64,000 nt of DNA from Isoetes taiwanensis (taxonomy: Eukaryota > Streptophyta > Lycopodiopsida > Isoetales > Isoetaceae), in assembly GCA_021234155.1 (NCBI GenBank), contig JAJEKV010000012.1:5585789-5649788 (forward strand). Reading direction: 5' to 3'. The notes beneath the pieces are model-generated. The model made no database searches and was not told the DNA's origin. It worked only from the letters and a program-made list of their open reading frames with translations. This document shows positions 34,682 to 47,310 of the stretch, one piece after another (positions within the stretch are counted from its first letter, which is position 1; every line of letters starts with the position of its first letter). Made by a program: the position numbers and the translations under genes.

Positions 34682-37282
34682 CTAAATAAGCTCAGCCAGG
34701 GCAGCTGCAGGACCAGTTAAAAGCAATGGTGCCGCTGCAGGTACAGGTACGGATGGCACAGATATGGAAGGAGGCAAGTCCACTAACTGCTCTTTTATGT
34801 ATTCCTTCAACCTGCCAGAAATAGAAGTGCACATATTAATCATTCCTTTTTCCTTGTCAGAAATCTGAAAAGTCTGGAATTTCCATCTCACTCATAAGCA
34901 GTGACAGGATCTGGGGAAGCCACTGTGAGACGCAACTGTGTCCGATCAGCAGGATCGGTTTCCACTCGCACCTGTTCATTGATTAAATTATTATATGAGA
35001 AAAAAAAAGAAAAAATTCTTTAAACTGCAGGGCCAGCTTAAGAATCTTACAAGGCAAAAAATTGCTCCTCCTGTTTCAGAATAAAATGAAGTTGCGGCTA
35101 CAATGTTGTTTGGGCTAGGATCCTGAAAAACGTTATTCTTTAGGATTGGGAGCAGAAAAAAAAAAATACTTCATCACGTACAAGTCCAGAGGCCACATTT
35201 ATGCGAAGTGCATTAAAAAGATCGGCCATTTCTGGTAATGGCAACGGCTTGACTCCGCGAACCTGATATTTAAATAATGGTCAGAAACTGAAGCAGAAAT
35301 AAATGAAAGCTCTAACGTAAGTAACGAATGTTGCAGACCACTTCCTGCAACTTATTGGGAGGGCCAGCGAGTGCTCTCCAGTGCGCAATAAAATCGTTTG
35401 GAGAAACTTGGACTGGAACAAGAAATTTGCTCAAAACAACTGGTAAGCGCAACTTAAAGGTTACCTGCTTTGCCATAGTTGAACTATAAGTCAATTGAAT
35501 ATTTTAAGTTAGCAAAACCAGACTGAATTAAAAGAAACATACGGTCAATGTAGAGTTGTTATATGCAAAATCAATAACAGGTACTTCCCGGCTAGCACGC
35601 AAACTGAGAACCTTCAGTGGACACTTGATCTGCAAGAAAGGAAGGTCTAAGTTACCGCATTATCCATGGAGAAACCTAAAATATAGAAAGATTACTATTC
35701 CTCTACCTGTGCCCTTGGCAGAATAGTATCTGGCACTGGCAAAAGTTCCATCCTCAAATGAGGTGGCGAAAGAAGAGCTGCTCGAATCGATACTAATGGT
35801 GCCGTATGTTTATTTCCTAAAAATAATGTCATTTGTCCTTGAGCACCACGCCATTCGGCTTTAATACCAATCTGCACGTTTAAGAATGTGATACTGTCAA
35901 CTCAAGGCTAATGCTCAACAAGCATATACTGATGCATTATCATTACACCATGCCTCAGAAGTTTATTTGGGGGCTTAGCAAAAAGTTCAACAAGGGCTTA
36001 CTTGAATAAATGGGTCCTCATAAAGAACACCACTGTCCTTCTTGCAAAGAGCATTATACCAATCTACAACGCTTCCAACAGGCTGCATGTGAACGTAAAT
36101 AACAAACTTATTCCTAAGTAGAAAGACACCAGATCGTAAGTTCATGCCAGCACAGCATACCTGAACTGAAGAGGGTAGATTATCACATAGTGCCAAAGCC
36201 AATGGATCATCCGAGACAGCTGGCTGTGTCTTTGTACTAGGAGCATCCTCAATTGCCAAAGGCCCCATTAGATCCCCGAGAAGGTCTGCGGCTCCAGATA
36301 CTTGCCTGACCACCTTCTCTGAAGTACCATTTTCATAAACTCCAAGTTGTGGATGCTCAGATGAACCCGAACGATCCTGCTCACAAAGTTATAAGTTACG
36401 TACATCATATGACGACTACATTTAGAAAAACATAGAGATCTTTGATAATAAGCAAAATACCATAATCTTTTGGCCAGCAGAAACTCTGGGAATTGCAACA
36501 GGATGAAGACTTCCATTAGCAGAACTCTGGTCAGATGACAGCACAACTGCTGTTGATGTTTGCTGTTGCAGACGCAACTTGGTGGCACTCATCTCTGCTG
36601 TATCATTTTCTGTATTTTCTGCCTTCTTGAGAAGTGCTGACTGTAACAAAACAATGACTTAATAATGACAACAAGTTTAAAAATGCCCAAAGGCTTCAGA
36701 ACTCTAAAGTATTTAGCTTTAAATTTCAAAATGCTGTTCATTTCTGACTTGGATGTCTGGATAACAAATAAATCCTGTTCTTTCATGTATAACATGCAAG
36801 GAATGGAAGTTTGCCTAGCTATCTAAAAACATGGCACAACATATGTCCTACGAGATGCTGTCAATGTGGTATGACATAAGAAGGATCTGTCTAAAAACAT
36901 GAAAACCCAGTCTTTCCTACACCGGCACTCAGCAGGTTATTCCACTACCACAGTGATAATGAAAATGTGCACTTATCCTCCAATCAGCAAAACAAGCAAA
37001 ACAATCAACCATAATTGATGATCATAGAAATTTTACCTGGCGCTCTGGGAATTTTGGCATTTCCGCCATTATATCAACCATATTAGGACCTTTCTGGCTC
37101 AAAGCAAGATACTCAACTGCACGTTGCTGTACTTCAGCATCCAAATAACTCTCATATCTGTCAAATATAGCCTCAAAAATTGAAACACACTATTGAACAA
37201 AACCTCGTAAACACATTCGAGCTAAATAACCCAATGTCTTTGACAGATCCACTCATCCCGTTTTCTTTGTTTTCCCCCTTCC

Positions 37283-37325
<43 letters not shown>

Positions 37326-40300
37326 GGGCATATATTATGGGCCATATTTCTGGCCACATCCCGTAACAAGCAACCGGCTGCTAAGAACAGCAAAGTGAAT
37401 AACACACAGATAGAAACAAGTTCGAACCTTTTAAACACTGAGAGGACTTGCTGTTGCAAATCTCGGTCAATTGGTTGAGCATGCATTAAAATTTTGATAT
37501 ATGCTGATAGCAAAAGAGCCTTGGTCGATGTCCTGTTTAACCAATCAGCTATGAACTTAACAATAACAACTTAGTGCAGCAATTTTACATGGGTCAGTTA
37601 GCACAAAGAATAATACATGGCCGTCGGGAACTTGTCGTGAATAATGGAGAAAATTTCTTTAGGACTGCATCCAGGCCTCCTTGCCAGAAGATGACTATAC
37701 TCGCCTAACAAATATCCAGCAACCTACATACCAGCATTTTGAATGATGCCTTAATAAACATTAATCTTCCATAAGCAGGAACTAAGATGCAATCTTTTTG
37801 TATTCACCTTCACCATTGTTTCATGAACAGCAGGCTTATCTAGAAAATCTCGAGCTTTTGCAGCTGCATAAGCCTATAAGAACACGGAGATCAAGGTAAA
37901 TACACATGCCAAAATTTGACAATACAATGCAACTATATATTACCTGAAGATCCTCATTATTTGTCACAAATTGAATAACTCTGTACCAAATATCATCGCT
38001 GACAAAGTCGCCTGCCTTTTCAATTAGTTGCAAAATTACATCAACGTACCTGACAAAAAAGAAAACTTGATGCCTCAATCACTCTTGAATCACAAGGAAA
38101 CGGTATGCAATCATGAGTATCTACGTGTGTTTACGATCTCTCAGATAAGGAGCACAGCAGATAGATAAGCAAAAATGACATTAAAGGAGAAGTCAATTAA
38201 TACCAATAAATCTAGCACTAGCTGGGACAAAACAACAGTCTCTACAACTACATTTAAAGCAAAAACGATGACATTAAAGGAGGAGTCAATTAATACCACT
38301 AAATCGGGACAAAAGAGCAGTCTCGACAACTACATTTATCTCTTCACTCAAATGAATTTTTATGAAAGTCCTCCTAAATGCTGACATGGAAGTCCCACAT
38401 GGGATTTGATCACATATGAATTACATTTCTGTTGCATGTGGTGAAGCAAAAGCCATTGTACACCAGGCTGATTTTACATCACAAACTCAAAAGATAATAA
38501 TCTTGATGTACCATAGGAGCCTTCAAAACTTACTCTCCAGAATCAAAGTGTATCATAGAATGAGCACAAAGTAAATCAAGGCTAGGTTACAGCACATGCC
38601 TAACGTCAATATCCACAAGCAGCAAGAAAAATTGCAGCTACAAAGCAGTCTTTATATTGATCGATATTCTGAACATACCAGGATAGATCTGGTGAGAACT
38701 TCTCAGCCAATATTGCAGTTTTTAGAGTAAGCTCCTCACGAATTCCAAAATCAGATGATGTCAAATACTGAGATTGCGCAAAGAAATATTCAGTTTACCT
38801 ATAATGGTGATCATTTTTCTAACACCCCAGCATATTTTGTTCATTCAGAATAGATTCGAATACATTGTATCCTCCTACTGGGCAATAAATCCATAATTAC
38901 CTGCAGAAGTTCTTCAACAATGTCTTTGGCATTCGTGACATCACACATACCATATAATAAATCCAAAGATCTCCTTCTAATACTGCAACCACCATAAATT
39001 AAATGTAATGTTTAACTCCTCAGAATTACAAATAAGTTACCCAATTCAGAATGTCAAAATTGTATTATACACTCTATAGGCCATTACCTTATATCTGGAT
39101 CCTTTAATGAAGTAATTATCTGTGCTTGGTGACGCTTAATACTGTCTTGCACATCCGTCACAAGAAGCATCCTAGTCATGTTTTCCTGCGGATGTAAGTA
39201 TTTTCCTTAGATTATGGTAAAGATCATGACCCAGTTGTGATCACAGCACTTATAACTCCATTACATACTTCTCCCATCCATTTTATCTTAGAATTTTGAA
39301 TATATTTTTGATCAGCACAGTCAAAATGTCAAATGTGCATCAGTCATCCCAGAAGACACCAAAACTAAAATAATTTACAGCTGTGCTAAGCATTAACACA
39401 TTACCATTCTGACAGAAAAGTAAGCTCTTCCACAAAAAATCAGAAATATCACATAGAATTCTTCAAAACTATGAGACAAATTTATTCTGGTCTGTGAGAA
39501 TATGATGTTAGTTTTTGTTTGATTGGTGCATTAAGGAAAGAACACCGTTCTTTTATCTCCATCTTGATCTGCCATTTCATTCTTTCAGAAGGGCACAATC
39601 TATGTTCACAGCATTTCATTATTTCTTTATTGCTGATTATTACTGATTTCAGGGGCATATAGTTTACCATAGACATGTTTATATTTTGTAGAGTTTTTCA
39701 GCAAAAAGAATAGTATCAAAGACTTGTGGCAGAGTTCAAGGACCAACCAGAAGACAAATGGACTCTGGTGAAAACAAAGGGTGGAAAGACGACATCAAAT
39801 ATGACTATAATTGGAACAGAAACTTGATGATCTATCTTTCTAATACATACAACCTGTACTTGCCAAAAAACAGTCCTAGAAAAGAGAGCCCAATGGTCCA
39901 TGTTGCAGATACTTACCAAACCAAGATAGCGGATATTTGGCTCACGTACAGCTATGAATTTACCTAATAAGGCAACACACTGCGACATCATTTCTTTTTC
40001 AGCATCCAAGTGCATTACCTGGAACAGCATATGCATTAAAAGCCAAAATGGAAATAATGGAATGAGACTGAGGTAGTTATTGATCCAACATGCATTCTAT
40101 AACCATAAACACTCAATTAATCACCAATGTAAAGCACGTAAGGATTACCAATGCCAAGGCTTCAAATAGAACAGCATGTGAAGCATTGTTTTTGTTCACA
40201 TTTTTCACGACGTCAGTACCCATCAGTATGTGTTGAAGGACCTGTTGCAAAATATGACGCGTCACATCCACATTTACGCAAAATCACAAACCTTGGAACG

Positions 40301-42978
40301 TTTTGCTAACCTCAAAAAGAGATCTCCGAATATTTGGGTCTTCAATGCTTGGAAAATATTGCAAAACACGCATTGTTTTCACCTATCCAGACAATCGCAG
40401 AATCGGATGAGCAATATATGGATTGGGCACAGAAAAACAGAAACTCAACCACCACCTTAACAATTTGCTAGGTTTTATGACGAAAGAGAGGAAAAAGAAT
40501 CTATGGATGAATAGCTAACAAGCATGAGCCGATACAGATAACATGATATGGCTTCAGGTTAGCCTCGCACTACGATTATAGTCATATGATGTGCTCCAGC
40601 CTGATGTAACTAACATCTTTCTTGAGAGGAGCTCAGAATAAGATGAATTGGAACCAAATAGCAGGAGAAAGACAAAGACAAAGACTGGTATAAGCATTTT
40701 TACAACTATTCTAAATAACGTAATCTGGACCGAATCTCGCTGTAACATTTTGGTTCACATGTCCAAAGGGTCTCGGCATCCACTACATACTATACTGAAA
40801 ATACATAATGTACAAAGTCAATCATTTCACTCCTCAATATTCGTCATGAATCCTGTTGCATGAAAATGGAACGTAGCTTATATAGACAAGCATCCAAGTA
40901 ATCAGGATTGCACTACAGAAGTACACTCAGGAGTACATGGGTGAAAACAAGTACAGCAGACCAGCATACCATGTGAAAAGTTACTTGCAGATATAGCAAA
41001 TCCATATGGAACCAAAAAACATACCTGAAGCCAGGGAGATGGGATCCCATAATACGTGTACTCCTGTGGGATATCTTGACTTCTTGTCAGCCGTTCCAAA
41101 ATCCGCACACATTTGGGAACACAGCTCCAGTATGCTTCAGGATTATTTGCAACCAAAGCAACAAGAAGACTCATCACAGCTGTTACAACACCAATTTCCC
41201 TCTCATCAAGCAATTGTGCCATACGGTCCGACCTGTAGGTATATCAAGAATACATAAACTTAAAAGAAATCCCAGGTTTGAAAATTTAAGGAAATACAAA
41301 CACATGGGATCTGTTCATATCTAGTTGCAAATACTCAAGCACTAGAAGGATGGAAGAAGAGATGACTAAACATACAGTCCAACGTTTAGTTTGCTCACGC
41401 ATATGAGATAACGCGTACCAATATAAATTCTCAAAACACAGTCCATCTAGTATGGATGAGGAAGAAATGAAGAATTTGAAAAGAACACATTATCAAGGCT
41501 TTTGTGTTTTGTCGAGGAAGGGAATAAAGAATGTAAAAAAGAACATTATCAAAAGTTTATGTGTTCTCATCGACATTATCCACATGCATCTGCCTTTTCA
41601 AGCTCTTGTGCTTCATGATCTAGTGAGACTCCAACATAAAAAACATAGGTGCGAGGGTTGCTGCTAAAGAGAATCATAAGTTATCTTCCATAAGATGTGC
41701 AATCAACAAACTACATTTAACTAAAAGATGATATTCCGATTACCAGCCATCAATATTTACAACATCAGGATTCTTCCTAAAAAGCCGAAGCAGGCACAAA
41801 GCAGCCTTCTTTCTCACTAATGGCCGACATGAGCTTGATACCTGTGGAAAAAGCCCAAGGCTCAGAGACTCTAGTAACTAAGCATGAAACTGAAAATTAA
41901 TCAGAAAGTACTTATGTTGTATCTTTATAACAAAATTCTCCTTACAAGTAACTTTTGCACATCAGGAGCCAGGGACTCGGAGAACTCTTTCCCACCAATA
42001 TTGCCAACCTGCAGTGATATGCTATTTTACCAAACTGATTGCAAATGTTGATTTCAAAAAGCGTAGAATCATCATTGTAAGTAGTCTCCACAGTAGAAGG
42101 AATGAATATAGTGTGATTTGGTGGAAGCAGAAGTTTTTAATCAGCATTCACTATATAGTGCCTTAAGAACTTAGTAAATACATAAAAGAAACACGCCCTA
42201 CCATGGTTAGTGCAAGACACTGGAATGTTTCATTTCGTCCAATAATATCATTGCGGACTGTGTTGATCACAAGTCTCAAAAAATCATGGTTCTCGTTGAG
42301 CAAGCATGATGTGACTATGTAGCCAACCTGCAAACATGAGATACCTTCACATAAGTACTTCGGAAAAAAATACAAATAGATTATCAACCCTTCCATTTGC
42401 TTTCCGTGCAGCACTCAATTAATTCTAACCAAAAGTAACGCAGTTGCTTTTAAGGATATTTTAACTACAACTATTGGAGGACATGCCTACTAGAACCGAT
42501 TTGGGATCATACATTTTGTTTGACCATATCTTGTCTCATGTTCTAAAAAATAAAATGTTAGTGTGTTTGATTTGTTAATGTCTGGATGACTCTGGTTCAC
42601 AGATCAAAATCACCGCATGCCTTGCATCATATAGAGAAAATCACCTGCTTCTCAGCATACTTCGGTGCAGATATGAGCGCAACAGTTTCCATGTGCCCAA
42701 AATCAACATCATACCCAAGCATGTATATGTACAGCATTTTCCAAACATATTTCTTCTTCTCATATGGTGTCAGTCCCTGCATGGCACGTGGAGAATTTAG
42801 GGTCCTGCTGCATTCCTTCCAAATACTAACGCAATCCTTAGCTCACCTTTTCATTCTTGAACTTTGTACGTATATTTGCAAGCTCCTTATCCACTCTTGT
42901 CCTTTCTTGCTCCTTATTCTGGCAATTTCTGACATCACTAATGAACACAGACAATCCACGCATACCTGACAAAGCCAT
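34682..42978 (-). CDS. AP2A: AP-2 complex subunit alpha (alpha-adaptin)
   Basis: Large subunit of the AP-2 adaptor that gathers cargo and clathrin at the plasma membrane in endocytosis. Exons on the minus strand: 42978-42847, 42776-42645, 42327-42202, 42008-41946, 41841-41744, 41232-41025, 40382-40311, 40241-40149, 40018-39917, 39185-39088, 38982-38901, 38767-38679, 38049-37944, 37873-37808, 37723-37617, 37532-37428, 37157-37037, 36640-36461, 36376-36161, 36082-36002, 35871-35707, 35629-35543, 35464-35339, 35262-35182, 35122-35051, 34971-34892, 34811-34682. Phases agree throughout; the sum is 3,018 nt (1,005 aa), the usual plant length. It starts [27 protein letters not shown] (about 50-58) is the basic phosphoinositide-binding patch. 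The helical trunk runs to about 600 ([38 protein letters not shown]), then a Ser/Gln-rich hinge, then the ear from about 750 ([23 protein letters not shown]). Nothing is broken. Confidence 0.95.
37291..37324 (+). repeat. Poly(T) run in alpha-adaptin intron 16
   Basis: About 34 consecutive T on the plus strand (A on the coding strand) in the intron between exons ending 37428 and starting 37157. Such runs are prone to length error in assembly. Confidence 0.85.
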
Positions 42979-43929
42979 TCCTGCTGCCAGAAATACTATG
43001 CTTGCCTAGAGACTTCTCAAACTTTTATCAAGACCAATGGTCAAAGATCCCTGTGAGTCCAGTCAAGCTTAAACCTTCCAGCATACCCTCAATCTTAAAT
43101 CAATATCAATCCTGCAACTTCAATCCCACATTCCGAAATCCATTTCTATTCCATATAGAAGAAGCAGGATAAGTCTGGCTTCCCATGAAATGTAACAAAC
43201 GAGCAAATCCTAATCTGAAAACAGGTTCAAATTGCTGGAAATCTTTTGTGAACAGACCAGGATGGATCGAGCTGAAGGATGAGGCGGGAAGGGCAGAACC
43301 TGGAGGGTTGGAAAACGCCGTCGGCCACCGGATCGAGAAAAAAATGATCAGATCTAAGCTGGTGAGGCGCCGGTGTGCACGAGCAAGCAGGGGGGAACCA
43401 GTCGACCCCAGTATTACACCAAAATTGCAATTACGGAGATCCAGTTGTTAATTCCGGCAAAGTTCCGGGTCTTATTTTTTTGCCCTATATGACCTGGCTT
43501 TTGTATTCTCTAGACATTTCCACTTGTTCACCATTGACATATTTCATATTTGTAAATTAGAGAACTGTACCCCCTCCAGACGAATAATTTTTTGAATTAA
43601 ATAGTTATATAAGAAATGTCATTGTATCAGTTTTGTCTTTTGCTCAAATTCTATTCTATTTTCTATGAAGATACAGATTGGTTCTTCTTCTTTTTATATA
43701 ATCCCTCTTCTTCCAAAAGCGGTGAAGATGCTTTAAAATCTCTTTTCATGCTTTATGCCGAATGTCAACCATTGATTAGGTCTACGTATACATGAATGTT
43801 ACTTTAGGTGACATTTCAAGCAGAAAGAATGACGACGCTGCTAGGCATTGTTGACTCCCAGAAATGTTACTTAAAGTGACATTGGTGAAACATGAATGCA
43901 GGTTAATAACAATTCTATTGCAACTAAAT
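42979..43929. other. Upstream region of alpha-adaptin
   Basis: This contains the 5' UTR and presumably promoter of the minus-strand alpha-adaptin gene. A GC-rich patch at 43250-43440 gives chance frames on both strands and might be a leader exon or CpG-rich promoter. No TATA box can be chosen with confidence. Confidence 0.4.
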
Positions 43930-44012
43930 TAGTCGAAATGGAGGGTAAAATCATCAGAATGGGGGTAGAATTGATGGAATGCAAGCAAAACTCTAGAATG
44001 GAAGGTAAAAGG
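43930..44012 (+). repeat. Second array of the 21-bp repeat
   Basis: Units of TAAAATCATCAGAATGGGGG, TAGAATTGATGGAATGC and AAAACTCTAGAATGG follow one another with 20-21-bp spacing, the same motif as 29806-29902. A GATGGACATCC phrase follows at about 44070 and also sits inside the palindrome next to the first array. Confidence 0.6.
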
Positions 44013-44101
44013 AAGCGAAAGTGGAAGTAAAAACTGCTTTAGGCGGCATTTGCGGCGACGAACAGATTTTGATGGACATCCTATAAAAGAAACAAAGCCA
44101 C

Positions 44102-44820
44102 GTTTTTTTTTTTTTTTTTTGAAGAATGACAAGCAAGTTTATTAATCACAAGTAAATATTACAAGATGTGCAAATCTCATCTAGTTGTGCAAGCACAAGA
44201 CAACGCTCGCGAAGCACGAGCCTGAAGCATTATGTGCTCACTCCAGCATAGGAGACTAATGATAAGAATTAATTTGAAGATATTGAATTCAAATATGGTC
44301 TCTCACTTCTTCCCCAAGGGAGGAAGAGTCATAAGCCATTAGTATCTTAGCCTGGGCTACAATGACTCTATGAACATGTGAATAAATGCCTTGGAAAATG
44401 TGCAGCCTACGATGCTTCCAAATTGACCACAGCAACCAACCAGACCCGAGATGAAATGCCTTTCGTTTATCTGGGGCCCACGCACCTGGTTCGGATGCTA
44501 GGAGAACAGATTAGCAATCCAGTGTATTGTTAAATAATGGTTGAAGTCAAGACCATGCTGGTTGAAGTTCTAGACAAGAAAAGAGGCAATGTTCAAGTGT
44601 TTCGACGTCTGAAAGGAAAAGCGGTCTTACTGCAGAGTTGTGAGGATCATAGTGATGCCGCAAGGTGTTTACAGGCAAACACCTATATAAGACTTGCCAC
44701 CAAAGTACATAAAGTTTAGGATGAAACAACTTATTCCAAAGCCAGCGCCATGTGTGCTCGAGCCCGCATGGGTTCTGAGATCTGTAATTGCCATCCATTT
44801 GGCAATGGGAAAGGACATGG
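44102..44820 (-). mobile_element. LINE 3' fragment with zf-RVT tail and poly(A)
   Basis: On the minus strand, 44798-44547 reads FHPKLYVLWWQVLYRCLPVN then VETLEHCLFSCLELQPAW, the zinc-binding region found at the end of plant LINE reverse transcriptases. The fragment ends in a poly(A) tail, seen here as the T-run at 44104-44120. It is 5' truncated, as is usual for LINE insertions. Right of 44820 the sequence is not recognisable. Confidence 0.75.
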
Positions 44821-45534
44821 AGCTAAGATTTAACAATTTCATGTACAATTATCCTTCGAGGTACTCTTCATTCTTTGCAACACATTCTAACAAAATTGTG
44901 TTGCAAGTCTTCGTAGCTCGACCTCCTTGCCCTCCGGAGCGCTCTATTGGCCTGCAGCTCGATGCTACGTTAGTACCATTTAATAATTATTAATAAAATT
45001 ATGGTTATAAGGTAACCACCCATCTAATTAACTAAATGAATGCATGACTAATCTCCCGGCGTAGGAAGAGGATGCTTCTTCCATCGTGCCGTGGAGACAG
45101 CGCCCTATAATGCCTATACCACGCATTCGATCATGGCCCGTGAGGGTTTAAGCGTAAGGGTCGTTTAAGACGATCCTATCATAGCCCATGATTGGGTGCT
45201 ACCTTATGCATGACCTCCATGATCTTGCATACCCCAGTGCAGCATGGCCCAGAGGGTTTAAACTAGAGAACATCCCTGATGATCTCATCCTCGCCCATGT
45301 TCACTTCTACCTTCAATCGCATGTCCTTCCCCTATGGACATGCTTACATTACGGTGCAACATTGCTCATGTTCACCATTTGCCTAACTCAAGCAAAACCG
45401 CGGTCATACCTACAATGACATTACACCATGTCCTAGGATCACCGTAGTGGTCCCATCATCGGTAATTACGCATGCAACCCATACATAGCATAGGCTGCAT
45501 GCGTAGATTAATCTTAACTACACATGAAATTAAT
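44821..45534. other. Possible gypsy LTR region
   Basis: This stretch lies directly beyond the 3' end of the minus-strand gypsy coding region, so an LTR is expected here. No second copy exists in the window to define its ends. ATGGCCC, GGGTTTAA and CATGCGTA-like words recur loosely. No gene seen. Confidence 0.3.
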
Positions 45535-46854
45535 CTAAACGTAAATCGACATGCCTAAGCCGATTACTTCGGAGATGACCTTGCCGTCCCATTTCTCCAT
45601 GAACTGCGGGTACTGCCTTATCAGGCCCTTCTTAAGTACCCATGTTGCGTCTTCCACCGGCAAGTATTTCCACTTGACCAAATATTGGAGAAACTCTGAT
45701 CTCCTTGTCTTCTTGATTGCCTTATCAAGGATCAAGTCTGGGACTATCTCTAGCTGCTCTTCTGTCATTTCCAACAACGTTGGCATGTCCAAGACTTCTT
45801 CTGGGTTTGGAGTATGCTTCTTCAACAAACTCATGTGGAAGACTTTATGAATTTTCAGGTGTGCTAGCAGCTCTAACTTGTAGGATTGGTTACCTACTCT
45901 CTTGGCTATTCTGAAGGGGTCAGCCCACCTTAGAGCAAGCTTCTTACAATTTCCGATGCGGAGCTTTGCATGCTTCACTTTGATCTTGAGCCAGATGTTG
46001 TCACCAACCTGGAACTCTCTGACTGTCCGGTGCTTGTCGGCGACGCTCTTTTGTCGACTCCTTGCTGCAAGAAGATATCCTCGGACCTCTTCTACCAGTT
46101 GCTGCATGTCGGCCAACATTTGCTGCGAAACCTCTACCTTTGACACAGGATTGTGCCAAGTGTCTGGAGTTAGACATTGGTAGCCGTAGTTGATCATGAA
46201 CGGTGACATCTGGGATGATTCCTGCTTGGTGCTATTTTTAGAGAACTCAACCAAGTGAATATAATCTTCCCACTTACTCTGCTTGTTCCAGACATAGTTT
46301 CTTAGCATATCTTCCAAGATTCTGTTGGTCCGTTCTGTTTGCTCATCCGTCTGAGGATGGTAGGCCGTGCTCATGGATAGCTTTGTCTGGATCGTCGCAA
46401 AAAGATCCTGCCAAAAGGCACTCATGAACTTCGGGTCTCTGTCGGAGATGATTTCTCTCGGCATACCATGGAGCCTGAAGATTTCCTTTGTGAAGAGAGC
46501 CGATGTATCCAAGGCTGTGTCAGTGGTCCTGCAAGGCACAAAGTGTGCCATCTTCGACAGCTTGTCAATCACAACCATCAGGGCATCTTTTCCTCTTGCT
46601 GTCCTCGAGAGCCCTGTTATGAAGTCCATATTGATGACTTCCCACTTAGCGTTTGGCACCGCTAATGGTTCCAATGCTCCTGGAATTCGAAGATGCTCTG
46701 CCTTCGTCTGCTGACACAGCTGACACTCTTTGATGTAGCGAGCTATCTGCTTCTTCATCCCTGGCCAATAATAACTGCTGCGCACTTTGAAATATGTCTT
46801 CATTAATCCTGCGTGGCCAGCTATTGGACTGTTGTGGGTGTCGTGGAGAATCAA
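45535..46854 (-). mobile_element. Ty3/gypsy chromovirus integrase and chromodomain
   Basis: A 439-codon open frame. The zinc-binding HHCC start (HNSPIAGHAG..CQLCQQTKAEH) is followed by the integrase core, with the aspartates in INMDFITGL and ISDRDPKF and the glutamate region YHPQTDEQTER. Then come the GPY-like region and a C-terminal chromodomain (FLQYLVKWKYLPVEDATW). The chromodomain defines the chromovirus group, which uses it to steer integration to marked chromatin. The upstream end is cut by the copia insertion at 46859. The upstream remainder resumes at 52025. Confidence 0.92.
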
Positions 46855-46859
46855 CTTCC
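46855..46859. other. Target-site duplication, left (CTTCC)
   Basis: CTTCC precedes the left LTR and is repeated at 52025-52029 after the right LTR. The 5-bp size is standard for copia integrases. Confidence 0.9.
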
Positions 46860-47298
46860 TGTGATTTTAATTGGCAATTGAATTTGAGAATAACTTCTAC
46901 TATCGATTAAACCAATATGCTAGCAAGGTAACAAACTATACAATTAGAAAGGACAATAATCCAATTGTATTTTCATTAAACAATTGTAGCACCAATATCG
47001 ATCACTGTAGCACAGGTCTTTCCCCTTAAGTCTGCCGATTCTTCCCCTTGCAATCCGGCCTGACCGTTCTTCACAATTGCTGCTCACCTTACTCGTCTAT
47101 CACTTTCTCCTCCGTATCCACTACAATCCGGAACCGGTAAGTTTATCTAAACCCCTACATACTAGGCATGTTGCCGATTTCCCATCCTTACACCTATACA
47201 ATGCTTTCTCATGACCATGGGTATTCTTATTTCGTGCTAACCCGTATGCCTTAAATCAACCAAGTGACCTTATAACATTATAACATGAATATTTAACA
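46860..47298 (-). repeat. Copia 3' LTR
   Basis: 439 bp, bounded by TGTGATTTTAATTGG at one end and ATATTTAACA at the other (TG..CA). It differs from the LTR at 51594-52024 by three substitutions seen by eye and an 8-bp duplication (CTTATAAC) near its end. Confidence 0.92.
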
Positions 47299-47310
47299 TT
47301 CCCCTTTCAT
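47299..47310 (-). promoter_or_regulatory. Copia polypurine tract
   Basis: On the minus strand GAAAGGGGAA lies directly inside the 3' LTR, the expected position of the plus-strand priming site. Confidence 0.75.

Noticed and set aside
41452-41667. 71-codon frame inside an alpha-adaptin intron
   Set aside because: No homology, and it lies on the strand opposite the gene within an intron whose splice sites are clear.
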